Shown here in pieces: positions 62,469 through 64,000 of a stretch of DNA of 64,000 nucleotides (positions within the stretch are counted from its first letter, which is position 1; each line of letters starts with the position of its first letter). Made by a program: the position numbers and the translations under genes. The stretch spans positions 1,550,001 to 1,614,000 of the forward strand of contig CP107217.1 in the NCBI GenBank assembly GCA_025757745.1, read 5' to 3'. The stretch comes from Coriobacteriaceae bacterium (GTDB lineage Bacteria; Actinomycetota; Coriobacteriia; Coriobacteriales; Coriobacteriaceae). The notes below the pieces were generated by a model that worked only from the letters and a program-made list of their open reading frames with translations, made no database searches and was not told the origin of the DNA.

Positions 62469-63956
62469 TCATCCAACTCTTAGCGCGTGACCATCAACGA
62501 GCTGTTCGATCAGCCATCTCGTTTGCCCTACAGCTTCCGCCAACCGGATATCGTGCGTGACCAGAAGGATCGCCCCGGGGAATCCAACGAGCAGTCTCTG
62601 CAATGCCTCTATCGAGCCGATATCGAGGTGATTGGTCGGCTCGTCGAGCACGAGGAAGTTGGGTTCCGCAACCAGCTTCTCCGCGAGCATCAGCTTTCGG
62701 AGCTCACCGGGGCTCAGGTCGTCGCCATCGAGCAGTCTATCGGGGTCGGAGTTCAGGCGTGCCACGATGGACAGGATACGCCCCTTTTTCTCTTGCGTAT
62801 GCTTGCGCAGCTGCTCAAGGGCACGCTCTCGCTCGACCGACGCAACAACCTGAGGAACATAGGCAACCTTTATATTCTCGGGGACGGAATCGATGATGGC
62901 ACGCACCAATAGACTCTTGCCCGTCCCATTTGCTCCGGTCAACACCACATGGTCTGTTGGAGAGACCCAGAGCTGAGGCACATTCAAGCAGAACTCGCCC
63001 GCTAAGAGCCGAGTAGGACCAACGCGCGCAACGATACTCGATCTGGCGGCTTCTCCGAAATCGCTAATGCAGTGGTCGTAGCGCTTCGGCACAGAGTTCT
63101 CCGATAGCGTCGACTCCGCCCTCGCAAGACGTTCATCCATGGCGGCTGATAGTTTACCGGCTACACCGTCCTTCCCAGAGACTATGGCGCGCCCGATCCG
63201 CGCGCGCCCGTCGCTATCTCTCTTGTCCAGACCGCGCTTGCTGCGCTTGCCCTTCTGACGTGCCGCCTCCTCGCTCCTGCGCTGCGCCTCCGCCTTCAGC
63301 CGCTTCACTTCGCGCATAGCCTTCTCTCGGTCGCGCAGCGCGGTGGCACGTTCGCTTGCCGCCTGATCGCTCGCCTTCGAATAACCGCCCGGGCGCATGA
63401 TCCAGCGTGCGCCGTCGCACAGGAGGCTCTGATCGACGAGGCCATCGAGCAATTCCCTGTCATGGGAGATGAGGATGCCGACTCCATCGAATGAGGCTAG
63501 CGCCTCGCTCACGATTTCACGCGTCGGGGCATCAAGATCGTTCGTCGGCTCATCCATGACAAGCACGTCGGGGCGAGCATAGAGCGCGCATGCGATCTGG
63601 AGTCGTTTCTGCTGGCCGCCTGAGAGCGTGTCGTAGCGCCAGGGCCAATCGTCTCCGATATGCAGAAGCGCCTTTGCGCGCTGCGCTTCTTGGTTCCAGT
63701 CTGACGCGAAGTCTATGAGGTTCCCAGGTTCGAGCGAAGAATCCTGCTGGCAGTACACGGAGAACAGCTTCGAGCCCACCGTTCCGGAATCGGGCTCGAT
63801 AAGGCGCGTGGCGATTCTCGCTAGCGTGCTCTTCCCGCATCCGTTGTCACCGATCACGGCAGTCCATCCTGAGGAAAACGTGACGCCGACATCCCTTACA
63901 GCGGGAGAGACCGCACCAGGATAGGTGTAACTAATGTTTGTGAGATTCAACTGCAT
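62469..63956 (-). CDS. ABC-F family ATPase (possible ribosome-protection protein)
   Basis: A 495-residue protein with two ABC domains and no membrane part. Domain 1: GDNGCGKSTLAR, LSGGQQKRLQIA, DVLVMDEPTNDLD. A charged linker follows (EVKRLKAEAQRRSEEAARQK...RGLDKRDSDG). Domain 2: GANGTGKSLLVRAI, LSPGELRKLML, LVLDEPTNHLD. The layout is ABC-F, whose members act on the ribosome, some giving resistance (Msr, Lsa, Vga). With erm(B) nearby a resistance role is tempting but only inferred. AAGGAG lies 6 nt before ATG 63956, in a small hairpin. Confidence 0.92.
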   Translation of the reverse strand: MQLNLTNISYTYPGAVSPAVRDVGVTFSSGWTAVIGDNGCGKSTLARIATRLIEPDSGTVGSKLFSVYCQQDSSLEPGNLIDFASDWNQEAQRAKALLHIGDDWPWRYDTLSGGQQKRLQIACALYARPDVLVMDEPTNDLDAPTREIVSEALASFDGVGILISHDRELLDGLVDQSLLCDGARWIMRPGGYSKASDQAASERATALRDREKAMREVKRLKAEAQRRSEEAARQKGKRSKRGLDKRDSDGRARIGRAIVSGKDGVAGKLSAAMDERLARAESTLSENSVPKRYDHCISDFGEAARSSIVARVGPTRLLAGEFCLNVPQLWVSPTDHVVLTGANGTGKSLLVRAIIDSVPENIKVAYVPQVVASVERERALEQLRKHTQEKKGRILSIVARLNSDPDRLLDGDDLSPGELRKLMLAEKLVAEPNFLVLDEPTNHLDIGSIEALQRLLVGFPGAILLVTHDIRLAEAVGQTRWLIEQLVDGHALRVG

Positions 63957-63962
63957 GGCGAG

Positions 63963-63977
63963 CTCCTTCGAAAGGAG
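63963..63977 (-). promoter_or_regulatory. Hairpin over the ABC-F ribosome-binding site
   Basis: CTCCTT-TCG-AAGGAG on the - strand, where AAGGAG is the ribosome-binding site. A 6-bp stem with a 3-nt loop hides the site; weak but a possible translational control. Confidence 0.4.
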
Positions 63978-64000
63978 ACCGCGCAGGGGTTAGGCACGCG

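Overview
This looks like a chromosomal window from a GC-rich Gram-positive gut actinobacterium of the class Coriobacteriia, most likely a Collinsella-type genome. The basis is the codon use, AddAB instead of RecBCD, a Tat-exported surface protein with an LAxTG-like anchor, abundant sugar PTS genes, one-carbon (folate) fermentation genes, and an Erm(B) gene typical of human gut bacteria. The genus is an inference from style and content, since no rRNA gene lies in the window. The + strand is read only by scattered genes, and most operons run on the - strand.

Layout. 1-5300: an AarF/UbiB kinase-like gene (cut by the window edge) with a small phasin-like partner, a C69 dipeptidase, an intergenic inverted-repeat element, and the folate pair folD/fchA, which fits with fhs (formate-THF ligase) at 16703-18370. 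5.6-9.9 kb: two tandem paralogous lipoproteins and a large secreted phospholipase-C-X protein with a ricin-like domain and a sortase-type C terminus. 10-16.5 kb: small and poorly characterised genes (PH-like protein, DUF1016 nuclease, ADP-ribosylglycohydrolase, zinc-ribbon protein, CDF metal transporter, single-pass membrane protein with 7-residue repeats). 18.5-37.7 kb: genome maintenance, with ruvCAB behind a LexA-like box, a full-length NadE homologue that has lost its catalytic motifs, superoxide reductase, a SWIM-SNF2 ATPase, DnaE, AddA and AddB. 37.9-49 kb: a YerC-type regulator, a small 4-helix membrane protein, an Rrf2 regulator divergent from cysK, mnmA, an M42 aminopeptidase, an iron alcohol dehydrogenase, a LURP-one-like protein in an AT-richer patch, a YoaK membrane protein and a YgiQ radical SAM enzyme. 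49-55.6 kb: a CPBP protease, an orphan DinJ/RelB-type antitoxin between direct repeats, an ABC ATPase fragment, and a four-gene alpha-glucoside PTS operon (EIIA, LicT-type antiterminator, EIIBC, GH4 phospho-alpha-glucosidase). 55.9-58.2 kb: a DEAD-box RNA helicase with a very long RGG tail.

The right end (58.4-64 kb) is the accessory region. An IS30-family element (58476-60092, very GC-rich) abuts a low-GC erm(B) segment of about 780 bp. The other edge of that segment cuts directly into an XRE-type regulator gene, whose DNA-binding N terminus is missing. Beyond it lie a frameshifted alpha/beta hydrolase and an ABC-F protein. The erm(B) copy has lost its usual leader and promoter region.

Across the window several intergenic repeat families recur: three palindromes built on TTGCGGTGAAATAG, two large nested inverted-repeat elements that begin TGCAAAAAA, a 26-bp direct repeat flanking the antitoxin, and a triple hairpin array. 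The best candidates for undescribed biology are the NadE-like pseudoenzyme (20888-22873), the nested inverted-repeat elements, and the architecture around erm(B).
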